A DNA stretch of 64,000 nt from Oscheius sp. JU75 (taxonomy: Eukaryota > Nematoda > Chromadorea > Rhabditida > Rhabditidae). Under the pieces are notes generated by a model. It saw only the letters and a program-made list of their open reading frames with translations, did not search any database and was not told the DNA's origin. The DNA is taken from contig JASJZC010000005.1 in the NCBI GenBank assembly GCA_037178855.1, forward strand, positions 4,402,001 through 4,466,000, in the 5' to 3' direction. The position numbers and the translations under genes are program-made. Below, one piece after another: positions 33,210-44,693 of the stretch (position 1 is its first letter; each line of letters starts with the position of its first letter).

Positions 33210-33906
33210 TCAGACATGTGCAACTGTTCGAGAATGGCGAGGCGCAGAGGGAGGCAGTGTATTCTGTTTGAACCGATTCTCCATGTGCCAATAATAATGC
33301 CAAATAACAAAGGTGAAGAGCCAGTTGACGAGAAATCCAAAAAGATAGGCTCCAAATTGAAAGGACAGTCGAAAGTCGACATGTCCGCCGAGGGCTTCCA
33401 GTATTTTCGGAGCTGTCGCCATAGAAAGAACTGAATTTTGTGTAACTTTTCATGCCGAGCTCAGCGATACCTGACATTCCTAGCGAGTATGACGACTGAA
33501 TGAGAAGAGCTTTAAATATTTGCTTACATTTAGTTTCAAAGACTTACCTGGCCACAATAACCAGAGTGGCTTAGGAAAACACATCATGGCCAAGATAGCC
33601 AGACTCAAGGCAGATGCATGCTCGATAGTCCATGCGAATCTCATATAGCCACCATCTGAAAACTTGTTACTATAAAAAAAAATAGCTTGGTCTCTGACCC
33701 AAGTAATTGGCCACACATTCTTCTGTCCCGAGAACTCTTCGCATAAGACCGAAATCGTAAATGATGATGTCGTAAGCGAGAATCTCCACCTAAAGCTATT
33801 TTGAGGAAAACAGCTGCAGAGTTCAATTCACCTGCCATGGTTCATTATTGCCAATTGCCGATCGACAGAGAAAGATGTGTTTGTGCAAATATATGGAGAG
33901 AATGTG
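33210..33906 (-). CDS. Multi-pass membrane protein, 5' end unresolved
   Basis: Family not recognised with confidence. Five exons splice in frame: HILSIYLHKHIFLCRSAIGN, VEILAYDIIIYDFGLMRRVL, GTEECVANYLGDGGYMRFAW, IEHASALSLAILAMMCFPKP, LWLLWPGMSVLSMATAPKIL, LGGHVDFRLSFQFGAYLFGF, LVNWLFTFVIWHYYWHMENR and a polar tail ending SAPRHSRTVAHV. Three hydrophobic helices are clear. Upstream of 33906 a minus-strand ATG near 34000 gives MNREAKSYTKILKERM, which may be the missing 5' part, but I could not fix the junction. The general look (short helices, conserved WTIEHAS segment) is compatible with small lipid-handling or Frag1/DRAM/Sfk1-like membrane proteins; this is only a guess. Confidence 0.55.
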
Positions 33907-35582
33907 CTGAAAGTAAAAGAATGTCAGTACGAGGAACTCGGTTCTGACTCATCCGCTCTTTCAGTATTTTTGTATAACTTTTTGCCTCTCTGTTCATACA
34001 TCAGTCAACTCTTTTTCTTAACTAAAAAGGACTAATGACATGTTCAGAGCATCTTGAGACAGTTAAGCATCTACCTGAAAACAAGAGATAGAGGCTATAA
34101 TTAGTTGGAACGAAGCTAGAAATATAGCTAGAAGCCTGTTCGGAATGTGTAGACAAGAACAAAGAGTTGTTTGATGTTCCTCGATTTCTATGCACCAAAG
34201 CAGTCGCATCTGGTCCAGCACATGTGGTTTCGTCGGGTGTCGGATAGAGGCGGGTCTACTAGTACCACAAGACAATAACTGAAATGATTACGGGCACTGT
34301 AATTGGTCAAATAACAATCAGAGGGAAAGCAAGACAACTGAACTCAATGGGAGAGGCATCGAGCAAAAGATGTCAAGACCAATTTTCCAATTAAGCATTC
34401 CAGGTGTTTCGTCTTTGCCATTTTGCACTAACTGAAGAAGCAGTACTGGAAAGAAAAAAGGGAATTCAGTTGGTCATTGGTTACGTAATATACAGGATAT
34501 GCTATTCGGAATGAAAATTGAAGTAGCAGGAACGCGAAGCACAATCCGCTATGACGAGTTTTGCGTGTGCAGCCACTAACATCCAATTCCGGTAGGATTC
34601 TTAAATAAGCATCTTTTCGCAAGTATAATATGCTTCGTCACCATGTTAGAGCTGAAACACTTTACGGAGAGGTTTTTTTGGACTCAAAGGTCACATAGAA
34701 TTTCGGTAGGATTCGCAACGCAATATACAAAAGCTATCTTTTGGAACAGAGCTGACTATCTGCGGAGAAAACTTGCCTCATGACTTTGACTTGTTGCGTA
34801 GTACTGAAGAGGCGTCGAAGCTTGGTTCGACTACCAATCGTATGCACTGTATCTCTACAGGTAGAAAAAACAGGGATCCAGACCACAATAGCTATTTTTT
34901 TGACACAGTTGGCTATCTGGGGAGGTGAAGAAAATCCGCTCTGATGACTTTGACTTGTAGAGTAGTTACATAAGCATCTCATCGCAAATCACCAATGTCC
35001 GTGTGACATGGTTCACGATATGGTATATCATAGACTCCAAAGTCATATGTGAAATTTGGGTGTCTCTATTTAATGTTCACTACGTGACCTGTTACAGAGT
35101 TATGAGACAATTATCACATTGTTGAGCTAAACAACGGTCTACAGAGCTGAAATTGTCTGTGGCTTGTTTCACCAATCAACTTTTTCAAACTTTCTGCAGT
35201 GGGGAGGAAAACATTTCCGCGTTTTTAATGTTTAGGCACTTTCTACGTTTCCAATTGCGCTAACATTATTCTTCTACGTACTCCTTCCCAGCTACCCGAC
35301 CCTCATTCAATCCGTTGACTTATTTTCGCGCCCAATCCTGGGTCACGCAACGAAAACCTTTGGCCAGTCAGGCGTTAGATTGTGCTGCAAAAACAGCTTC
35401 ATGGACTTTTTGCTAGAATCTTCTTTATTTAAATTTTTTCCTTTTTAGTTTCAAAGATTCAGGAAATTTAATTACCACTAGCGTTATTCTTTTTGCTTCT
35501 AGTGCTTGCTTGAAGAATAAACTTTCGCTTAATCATCAGTCTTTCAGGGTATATTATGAAAACATTGCCAGTCAATTAGTCC
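33907..35582. other. Intergenic stretch upstream of lin-49 with decayed reading frames
   Basis: About 1.7 kb. Minus-strand fragments such as GLCFAFLLLQFSFRIAYPVY (near 34480-34550) and CPVIISVIVLWY followed by two stop codons (near 34265-34305) look like remnants of a membrane-protein gene. The segment 34600-35210 carries diverged direct repeats (separate entry). The lin-49 promoter must lie at its right end; an acceptor TCTTTCAG at about 35541-35548 lies 34 bp before the lin-49 ATG. Confidence 0.4.
34728..34970. repeat. Diverged direct repeat pair
   Basis: Two related units about 160 bp apart. Unit 1 (34728-34802) and unit 2 (34887-34970) share the order AGCTAT, CTATCTG, GGAG, AAAA, CTCATGACTTTGACTTGT versus CTGATGACTTTGACTTGT, with identity of perhaps 70 percent by eye. 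The flanking TAAGCATCT-TCGCAA motif also occurs on both sides (34608 and 34972). A third, weaker copy may start near 35195. Confidence 0.55.
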
Positions 35583-38500
35583 ATGGCTTTTCAAATCAAG
35601 CTCCGTAATGGCGAAACTATCAACGCTGCTACGTTTGATCGGATAGCGCGTGTGGATGACTCCAAGCTATCGAGTAGTCGTAAAACAGCGGCCTCTTTGA
35701 GTGCATACAAAAAAGTTAGTTCACTCAATCTGATTAAACGGTGTTCTATTTAAGCATTTTCAAGTTGAACCAGGAACCGTTGATATACCCAAGGCAGAGT
35801 TTTCGGAATACAAGTGTTACATTCCACCTAGTCCCAAAAAACAGTCTGACGATTACTATGTTTATGTTCCGAAAACAAAAGAAGACTACGATCAATTGGT
35901 GGAATATGATTATGATGAGGAGGTTTTCGCCCCAGCATCTCTTCTTATAATTATTTTACAGGATTCTAACTGGCTACGTGATACCAACAGAGATAGAACT
36001 ACTCGAAAGCAAGAGTGTATCAGCCATGAACAATTTGAGTTTGTAATGGATCGACTAGAGAAAAAGTGTTCGTTCGAGGTAAATGTGAACACACTGCAAC
36101 ACTTTAATGTTTTGCAGCCGAAATCCGAGCATGCCGGTAATCCAGACGATGTTTGTTGCATTTGCTCGGAAGGAGATACAGACAACAGTAACCAAATCAT
36201 CTACTGTGACTTATGTAATGTAGCTGTACATCAGGTAATATTTTTATTCGTATGTATGTTGACTTTGAGCTTAGGATTGCTATGGAGTTCCGTATATTCC
36301 GTCTGGGCAATGGCTGTGTCGCAAATGTAAGATCTGTCCTTCGACACCCGTGGAATGTTGTCTTTGTCCGAATACAAGCGGGGCATTCAAACAGACGTCT
36401 GACGGCAGATGGACTCACGTTGTTTGTGCAATCTGGCTCAATGAGGTTTTAAAATTTTTGCTTTATATAAAGCAAACAATTAAGGTTCATTTCGGAAACG
36501 CTTCGTTTCTTGAGCCCGTCGAAGGAGTAGACAACTGCTTACGAAAACGTGCTAAACTTAAGTGCATCGTCTGTCGGTTAGTTGAATTTTGTAGTTTCAA
36601 ATAGTTTTCTTTCGCAGACAAAAGGTTGGAGCATGTATTCAATGTACTACTCGTAGCTGTCCGAAATCCTTTCATGTAACATGTGCTCAAGGTGCTGGCA
36701 TGTACATGCACATAGAGATTTCCTCAGATAAGAACGGAGAAGAAGTAGATGTCAAGGTAATTAATCATTTGGTTTATATCGTCTGGTTTAGCGGTTTGTG
36801 TACTGTCATTTGCATTCTGAAGAAGGAGATACATCGGGTGATCGAACTACTCGAAAAAAGCACATGGCAAAAGCAATCAAACTGGCTCGTGCTAATTTGA
36901 ACCATCCCCGTGTGTTCAACGTAAAGTACGAACTTTTTAGTGTATTTTTTTTAGAAAAGAAAAAGTTTAGCATGCCAATAATTTTACCCGATTCTGTAAT
37001 GGACATCGCAAGTAAAGTGGATTGCTCAATTGTGGACATAGTCCAGTATTGGTACCTGAAGAGAAAAAGTCGTTGCGGTGCTCCTTTAATTCGCCGCCTT
37101 CAGGTAACTAGACAACGAAAAAAATGAAAGTTTAATTTCAGACCGAAACAAAAGCTCCACAGCGTCAAAACCTTGAATTGAGCAGCGATGAAAAAGACCT
37201 CTTGATCAAGTATGTTTCTTCCGCTTCAGAAACATGCACAACTATTTAGATTCAATAACATTCGTGTTTCTTGGGAGAACCAGCGACTGCTATGCGAACT
37301 TGTAAAAAAAAGGGAGCAGAATAAGAAGTTGATGAACGAAATTAATCAACGGATGGCTGAAATATATTTGGCCCTTGACTCCAGCTCATGTATAGGATCC
37401 GTTCTACAGAGTCTCGTGAGAGAAGACAGAGAAAAGGTAGAAAAGATATTTCTTAAAAGTATATGACTGCTCAGATATTCCACTCACCTGTAAAGATTAG
37501 CGGCTACAAAAGCATAATAAAAACTCCGATGGATTTAGCAACAATGCAAAATCAAGTTGCTGACGGAACAATTGGTGTGTTAGCCTGTTTTCATGTACAA
37601 TTCGAGCTATTTAGCCTCATTCTCAGATCTCCGAGATGCGTTCTCCTTAATGTTAGACAATTGTACCAAATACAACAGCACATATGAAGACGGAAAACGG
37701 TTTATGGACTATGGAAAGAAATACAAAAAGACTGTTATGGCTGCTTTGGACCAGGCTGAAAAACGATACTTGGAAGGAGACACGCTTTCGGACCTAGAAA
37801 AAGATTTCTGCTCGCCTGATTATTATGATTCCCTGAAACAAGAGGAGCCAGATGATACGGACGCAAATGAAACGGAAGCGGAAGAATCCAAAGAGAAGAA
37901 ACGAACACGTCGTTATTCCTCGTCTGCTAACGCAAATGACAAGAAAGCTTCGCCACCAAAGAAATCGAGGAATCTTTTCGGTTTGTTCTTTTATCGACTT
38001 TTTATATTAGCTTTTAAGGCACTCTTTCAACAACTACGCCGAAAAGAAAAGCTTTAGTGACACATGTTAGTAGCAGGCCAAAAAAGTTCAAAAGTGATGC
38101 AGAGTCTAATAAAATAACGCGGTACTATCAGCCACAGAAAACTGAAGCTGTTGTTCCTGCTCCTCTCATGGCATACAGGGACAATTCGGCTGTTAAAAGG
38201 TTAAATCCAAAATTAACGTTTAAATATACTATTTTAGTCCGCTTCCAGCTGATGTAGCGTCATCGGAGTCGTCGACTGAAGAAGACGAGAGTCAGACTAT
38301 ACGGAGAAGTAGCCGTTTATTTGAAAGCTCCAAAGGAGTGGATTCCTCTGTGGAAGACGAAGTTTTCCAAAACGCTGATCTCGTGAGCGTCAACGGAACA
38401 GCTGGAAGGTGTTTTAATACGGAATTTTCAAAAATAAGATATTTTCAGAGTCGTAGAACCAGCAGCAGCTGTTATGGACCCGGATTTACCTAAAGAATTG

Positions 38501-39179
38501 AAAGCCGAGTGCCGATCACGAAGACGAGAATCACGCATATGCGTCGTATTTTTCGAAACAGAAAACAAATGGTCAGTAGTAGAATTAAGTGGTTTATTCT
38601 TTCTACCAGCGGCCTACGGCTGCTTCGCAGTCGTTTGGGTTTCGGTTAACTTTCTAGACGAGCTGCCACAAATTGAGCGAGATTCCTATACAAATTTCCG
38701 CTTACAACTGAGTTGTCACTTAATTGTCAACAGTTCTTTACCTGCCATCTTTGCTTCGTGACCTCGGACAAACAAACACAGAGTCAACCACAGACACCAC
38801 TGCGCTTTCATAGTTTAGATTACAATTAGCTTCTCCCGAGCGAGCTCGAAACAAGACCGTTAGCGCTGTCTGGTTTATTTGTAACTTACTATATTGTTAG
38901 CACGGGCTAGAGAGCACATTTTATGAGAACTATTGGAGAACACACATCTGTGGAGTCACTCCGCTAATCCGGGTTGGTTTGACGGAAGACCATTCTGTTT
39001 TTCTTATAACGTTGTTTTCAGGGGATGGTATCTGCCTTCGGAAATCAAGCATTTAAAAATGGGCGACAACAAAGCTGTGACTTCATCGTCTATAGCTAGT
39101 GCCAAAAATTGGTCTGTACTTTAAATAAGACTAAGGATTGTCAACTTTCAGGTTCAACCGAATCTTACTGGGTCAGTGA
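35583..39179 (+). CDS. lin-49: Bromodomain/PHD/PWWP chromatin reader (LIN-49, BRPF/peregrin family)
   Basis: Scaffold of MOZ/MORF-type histone acetyltransferase complexes. Domains in order: EPC-like N-terminal region (TVDIPKAEFSEYKCYIPPSP, QECISHEQFEFVMDRLEKKC), PHD finger 1 (DDVCCICSEGDTDNSNQIIY ... CDLCNVAVHQDCYGVPYIP), zinc knuckle (ECCLCPNTSGAFKQTSDGRW), extended PHD2 (LKCIVCRQKVGACIQCTTRS ... FHVTCAQGAG, then RFVYCHLHSEEGDTSGD), bromodomain (about 37440-37760: IFHSPVKISGYKSIIKTPMD), a Lys/Ser-rich linker and a C-terminal PWWP-type barrel (ESRICVVFFETENKWGWYLP, SEIKHLKMGD). The PWWP first strand is unusual: where the family has VWAK..GYP.YPA this protein has RVVEPAAAVMDPDLP. A 450 bp intron (about 38572-39021) splits the PWWP module, long for this locus. 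An acceptor CTTTCAG lies 34 bp before the ATG. Identity is firm. Confidence 0.92.
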
Positions 39180-39274
39180 AGATGTCTAGCATGTACACTC
39201 TTTCTCTCTGCGAACTCAAAAACAAACTGGTGCATTTCTTAGCCTATTGTGTGCCTAGACTGTAATATTTGAAT

Positions 39275-39280
39275 AATAAA
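39275..39280 (+). terminator. Poly(A) signal of lin-49
   Basis: AATAAA 95 bp past the lin-49 stop and about 96 bp before the stop of the convergent GNAT-like gene (39376). Confidence 0.55.
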
Positions 39281-39375
39281 GTATTTACCACAACCAGATT
39301 TATTTGATCACTGAAAACATTGGATTCTTGATATACGAGATCTGCTTAATAGACAGATTTGACGAAGTGACGTGA

Positions 39376-40432
39376 CTATGGTAACTTGGTAAGGAGAACA
39401 AGAAGATCCGAATTTCTGGAGTCTGACGGACGAATGGGAGGATACCGATAGGAGCCGTGATAATTTTGGTATGGTATTTTGATTGGTTTTATCTAAAGTT
39501 TTCATATTGTAGCTCAACAATGGACTTACCTGATCCTTAAAATTACTTCCAATAAGTTTGTAGTATATGTAACCACTGCAAAGTGCTACAACACCATCAC
39601 ATTTGTCGTCGATAGCCGTATTGATGCTGAAACGCTTACTTGTTCTACATTTGACAGGGCACCATTAACTGGAGGCTGGTGCCTGAGCCATTGCTACAAA
39701 CACCTCATTTCAGCGATTAAGGAAGCCAATTTCCTCTTGGGAATACAACGCACGGCTAACTGATTGGAAGCAACAAACGCAAACGAAAGCAACACTTACC
39801 AAAAGTTAAGCATGGCACGAGCACACCCTCTTCTGTAACAGTCCGGGCGAACAGCTATTAACATTAAAAAAATCTGAACATGTTTTGTTGTAATTAGTGC
39901 TACTTCTTACAGGTTTCGTAACTCCGCTCTCCTCACAGTGGTAGACAAAATCGACTCTGTTGAAAAGATACTTGAGAAACTCCACTGCGATTGTCATTCC
40001 TTCGTCTTTAAAATCATACGCACATAATCTGTCCATCTGTAAATAGTTATAGAGCAGAATACCTCTTTTCTACCTGCTTTTCGAAAAGTGTTGGCCTACT
40101 TGCGAGACAAACGCCTACCAAGCCGGAGTCGTCTCGAAGACAACAGGAGGATGAGCAAGAATAACATTCGGCCACAACATCGCCGAGAAGTTGTTTTAGT
40201 TCATTCCTGATAGTTTGTTATAAGGCAGTTCAAACACGCACCTATTTTCAATCTTGATACTAGAGAGTATGGGCTCCCTGCTGACCACGTGGTCGAGAAG
40301 AAAGTTGATAACCTGCAAGAGGAAATGCTTTGTTCCCTTTTTGTGCCTAGATCTCATATTACGTGTTTGTCTAACAAGTCTGCCAGCCAAATGCAAACAA
40401 GCCAATTCCGTGGAATTAGCAATGTGCAGCAT
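39376..40432 (-). CDS. GNAT-like N-acetyltransferase of nematode type
   Basis: Six short exons splice to about 235 residues: KHFLLQVINFLLDHVVSREP, then SSIKIENRNELKQLLGDVVA, ECYSCSSSCCLRDDSGLVGV, CLASRPTLFEKQMDRLCAYD, VEFLKYLFNRVDFVYHCEES, VTKPLFARTVTEEGVLVPCL, INTAIDDKCDGVVALCSGYI and a C-terminal proline/tyrosine-rich end ...LTKLP. The pattern S.EPI..SI.I...EL...L.DVV.EC......C.LRDD.GLVGVCLA corresponds to the N-terminal helices and beta-2/3 of the worm GNAT family, which moves acetyl from acetyl-CoA to amines. The canonical Q/RxxGxG/A acetyl-CoA loop is not seen, so it may be inactive or diverged. The start may extend further upstream; the chosen ATG follows stops in that frame. Moderate confidence in the family. 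Confidence 0.55.
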
Positions 40433-40894
40433 TTCGACTTTGTTTGGGACAATAACACAACAAACTTATTATTTTAAAGTATCTATCTGTTCATCTAAAA
40501 GTCACAGTATTGCTTTGACGCAAACCCAAAAGAGATAACAACCGATCTCATAAAAATAATGTATAACTGAAACAAGCAGGATGTTCAAGGGATTGTCGGG
40601 ATACGACCCATACGCACAAACCTAGCGAAAGCAAGGCTCAATTTGCTTTTTAAGGTGAGTAGATACCAACTATACTCAGCTTTTCTCGATAACCGTTTTC
40701 TCCTTGTCCAAAAATGATAGACTGTTCAAGGAAAAGAGCATAATTTGAATTGCACAGCACGCGTTTTTTCGCGTATCGAAGATTGGCATTGTAAGAGTTG
40801 GTGCGCAGGCAAAATGTTTGGGCGGGTCTATTAGAAAAATGATTTTTCTTGAACAGACTATATGCTTGTTTGCATATTATGTAGCTATTGCTAC

Positions 40895-41047
40895 TTTTCA
40901 ACTAACCTCATCGGAAGGAGCCAATTTTTCCGGCAGCATGCTACAAGGAGATTCGAGTGAATGGGCTGTGGAGGGTGTTGGGGGCTGTTCGTCTGGTGGC
41001 ACCGCCTGCTGTCCACCGCCCCCCGAGGCGGACACAAGGGTGGTCAT
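40895..41047 (-). CDS. Short orphan exon, possible gene start
   Basis: ATG at 41047 opens a Gly/Pro/Ser/Gln-rich frame (MTTLVSASGGGGQQAVPPDE, QPPTPSTAHSLESPCSMLPE) that ends at a good donor, GATGAG|GTTAGT. Codon use is gene-like (GC-rich, no repeats in the DNA), but the following exon (after acceptor CTAATAG near 40830) stops after about 33 codons with no recognisable domain. It could be the first exon of a longer 5' end for the GNAT-like gene or a small separate gene. Confidence 0.25.
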
Positions 41048-41599
41048 TTGACGATAAAGGTATTGAAAAATTCTGCCGGGTTTGTTTATTGAGGGAAAGA
41101 CGGCGCGACCAGTACTGTTCTGAACTTTGAAAATTAGAGATACTATTATCCGGTTCATACCGCTGTACCGGTCGGCGAATCTCTCGCTCCGCTATTCCTT
41201 CTGAAAATTGTTGATGAGTGTGATGTGGATCTGTAGAGCTTTAAAGATTTAAATATCCAACAGGATCCCTACACACCTGATGTAAGACTTCAACGACGTA
41301 AGTTCAAGAAATTCGAGAGATAACAATATTATTCAACCTGACTGTAGGTTATTCAGAATAACTCACATAGGATCAACATAATTGGCAACAAAACTTTTTT
41401 TCTTGGTATATGAGTGATAATCAAGTGTGCAAAGTGATCTAGAAGAATAATTGAGGACATATGACACTAATCGACTCAATGAGCACAAAAGTTCTGAATG
41501 GGATGTTCCATTAGGAAGATGGACGACTACTCGTCTCGTGATGAAGGGATATAATTCGTTCAGAAGACTACCTTTCTCTGACTCCGCTTTCTAATTCAA

Positions 41600-41849
41600 T
41601 TACCGTAAAAGCTCTCTAGTAGAAGCCCAGGGTTGTATAAATGAATACGCAATTGCGTATATGTGTCTTTCGGGTTGAAGACGACAGCTGAGCTTTTCGA
41701 TGTTCTGTGAAGTTGCAGATCACGGGCTACAACTTTGCAGAACATCGAAAACTCAGAAAAAGTCGTCTTGACCCCGAAAAACGCGTATACGCAATTGCGT
41801 CTTTCCTTACGTAGCTCTGGGCTTCTATTAGAGCTTTTATATACGGTAA
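41600..41849. mobile_element. Foldback (MITE-like) element, about 250 bp palindrome
   Basis: The ends are TTACCGTAAAAGCTCT...AGAAGCCCAG and CTGGGCTTCT...AGAGCTTTTATATACGGTAA, inverse complements with few mismatches. The pairing continues inward: ACGCAATTGCGT near both ends, CTTTCGGGTTGAAGACGAC against GTCGTCTTGACCCCG, and TTTTCGATGTTCTG against CAGAACATCGAAAA, leaving only a short loop near 41715-41735. The whole element can thus fold into one hairpin. It has no coding capacity, which fits a non-autonomous foldback or Tc/mariner-class MITE. A target-site duplication could not be defined with certainty. Confidence 0.8.
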
Positions 41850-42735
41850 GCTGGTAAATCATAGATAGAATGGGCAGGACAGACGACTGGGATAGATCAG
41901 CTTATCTCATAAACAGTCGAAAATGTCGTACCTCACGAGCTTGGGAGATATGGTTTAACAAAATGTCAGACCGTTATTGACACAAAAGAGGGATGTGAAA
42001 CCTTCTATTCAGGGGTTGTATACATCCAACCAGTTCGAAATAAACAGGATCAGTCAAAAGGACAACTGGTTTCTTTTCTCAAAAAAAAACTCAAAGCGGT
42101 TGTAGTTAGAAGTTCTGTACCACATAACAAGTACATTTGAGCGCCAGAAGAAAAGATCGGAAAATAAAGTAATCGAAAAAGAAGGATGAAATCAGGATTC
42201 AAAAGTGATTACGATAAACTTAATTTTCATATTTTTGTGAGGACGAATGTACCAGACAGATTTGTACCAACGGAGTGAAGTCTGCTCAAATTGCGAAACG
42301 GACGTGGATTAGCTAATTGAGAACGGGCTTTTAAGCTGTCTTGGAGGGCCGCAACACATTGGCCTTGGATCGATGCAGCTCGCTTGTCCTCTATTTTCAC
42401 GTTGAAATCAAAAGATGTTATGGGAGAAATCGATTGTTTTCAGAAGAGGAAAAGGGGTTTATTCAAATTCTGAACTAATCAATCGATTGTGCGCCAATAC
42501 CTTTCTCGTTTGGAGTCTTTCCTTCCCTTTCCCTTCCTTTCTTCAAAAGATCCGCTAGCTGGTTCCATTTCAGAGGATAGTTGAACGGGTCTCTGAGGCA
42601 CCTAGAACTTCGCATCAGTATTTTACGTATATTGTTTTTGTACTATTGTCGCAGAATCGAGTTTAATGGACTCAATTGGTACGCATTCGAAAAGACAAAT
42701 GCGACAGAAAACAAATGGAGCGCTGAAAACTGTTT

Positions 42736-44358
42736 TCACATTCTCGAGGTTATGTACAGGAATTGTTTAAAAGAAACTGACACGAAATACTGTAAGTAGT
42801 CTTCGAGCTGGAGTACAGTCTCAACCTTGAGAAATTCGGCTTCCTTTGGCTGGCATACACTCGGCAAGCGTAGTAGCAAAGACAAACAGCTCAAGAGAGA
42901 ACTGTCAACATCTGTTCCGTTCTGTAATTGTTGCATTAAACAGCGACACAATGACATATTCAACGGCTTCGTCGAACGAACAAAGGGAGAAAGAGGCGCA
43001 TTTCCATGACAGTACTCAGTTAAAACAAAGGACATGGTTAGTCGTTCTACTTGTTTCGCTACTGTCGTTACTCGACAATTCGAACAAATATCTCTAGGTA
43101 CAACATTTTCTTTGTAGCCATGGTTACCCGTCTAGAAGGTCAGGTGTAATTGGCATACAGCGCCAGACTTATGAAAAAGATAGCTTACTTCGATTTTCGT
43201 GAAAATGTCTTGAAAGGCACTTTTCAATAGTTGCTCGATGACATGCTTAGTTGCCTTTTCTCCGACAGCCTCATCTACTGAAAATACTCTTTGAGAACAT
43301 ACTATAAACTCACCCAGAGTGCTATACAGAGCGAATAGTGGAACTAGAGACCTCACAGTCACCAATTTCCCGTCAAGAGCTTTGATGAGTTCCGTCGACA
43401 CCGGTATCATCTGTAAGAGAAGTAGATTTAATATGCGGTTGCCAACTGACAAAATGGAGTTTGCCCAGCATTGTGAGGTATAACTCTTGAAAAGGAGTAT
43501 CTTCTACTGCTTCTGTAAAAGGTTTAAAATATTATTATTTCAGTTAAAGATAAATACCAGTTCTGTCGGTGAATTTTCTTAAAATCGAAGAGATATTCGT
43601 AGATGCTAGCGGGAAAGGAGTCGAAGAGTGAAGAGCACGTGTATGATAGTAGACAGCGTCTAGTTGCGAGCCTCTGAACAAAGTAACACACTACGTTTAA
43701 CGAATCAAAACCTTTGTCTAGCCATGAGTCCCAGTTGATTCCATACAGTTCCATTGAATGGTTGCAATTCCAGAGCTGTTTGATAGAGCTGTTCGGCAGT
43801 TACGAATTCGTTCTAATAAACAGGTGACACAGCAGGTTGAAACTAGCCTTGTATCTCATAAGATCCCCCATTCTGAAGGCAATAAATCCCAGAAGAGACA
43901 GCCTACTCTCGTCAGAGATGTCTTTCAGTTTTGACCAATCTAGGACAACTGGAGAAACTGCCAAGGATATGGGCAATTTGTGAGGTTGGAGTCGATATCG
44001 AGTATGGGTCAATTGTGCCAACTGACCCAGCCAAGAGATTGCCAAACTGACGGCATTTTCTTTGGCCTGAACTATCGAAAGTAGCTGCGAATGGCATCGA
44101 ACTACCTTGATATCGCCAGTTGCTGCAGTCTCAATCATATTTCGATACACTTTCCACAGCTCTCGATCCACATGTTTCGACAATCCAAACTCCACATCTT
44201 CTACTAAGATTTTGCTCAAGATCTGGAAGAAGTAGTTTAAAAACAAAGTTACACACTGTGTTCAATTGGACAGCAGAATCCAGATCGATTTCGCCGATAA
44301 CGTCACGCAGGAGTTTTTGAGCATTTGAGTACAATTCTTCAACATCCTCGAACCCCAT
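42736..44358 (-). CDS. SMG-5/SMG-7-like protein (EST1/14-3-3-like nonsense-mediated decay factor)
   Basis: SMG5/6/7 proteins bind phosphorylated UPF1 through a 14-3-3-like domain and steer nonsense-mediated mRNA decay. Seen: MGFEDVEELYSNAQKLLRDV, EFGLSKHVDRELWKVYRNMI, RLSLLGFIAFRMGDLMRYK, then FVTAEQLYQTALELQPFNGT and VWNQLGLMARQR with TRALHSSTPFPASIYEYLFD. The order matches the EST1 N-terminal helices, the H-GDL-RYR turn, YxxAxxLxPxNGxxxNQLA and the YxRSLxxxxPFPxA segment. After this comes a helical C-terminal part (VEKQLLKSAFQDIFTKIEV, CRCLMQQLQNGTDVDSSLLS). No PIN domain is visible, which speaks against SMG6. CTTTAG lies 2 bp before the ATG, a likely spliced-leader site. It lies 335 bp downstream of lin-45 on the same strand. 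SMG-5 versus SMG-7 cannot be decided. Confidence 0.72.
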
Positions 44359-44693
44359 TTCTAAAGATCTAAACCATTCATCGAGAATTAGAGCCGGTAA
44401 AATAAGCTAGGAGCATTGGTACCGAAAATAAATGCACACATTGTAAAAGTTATGTTTATGTACCCGGTCGATGGAATGAATACATACAAATTAGTAAAAC
44501 GGAAAAAAAGAGCAAGAAGTACAGAATATGATACAGGAGAAGCTCAATCACTTGATGATAACCGGGGATGAAGACGACTTCTGGCTGATGAAATGGGTCT
44601 AATGAATTCAGGAAAAGAGAGAAAGTGAGCAAAAAGAAAGATCAACAATTATTCAGAAAAATATAGAGATTATTAGCGAGAATACAAAAATTA

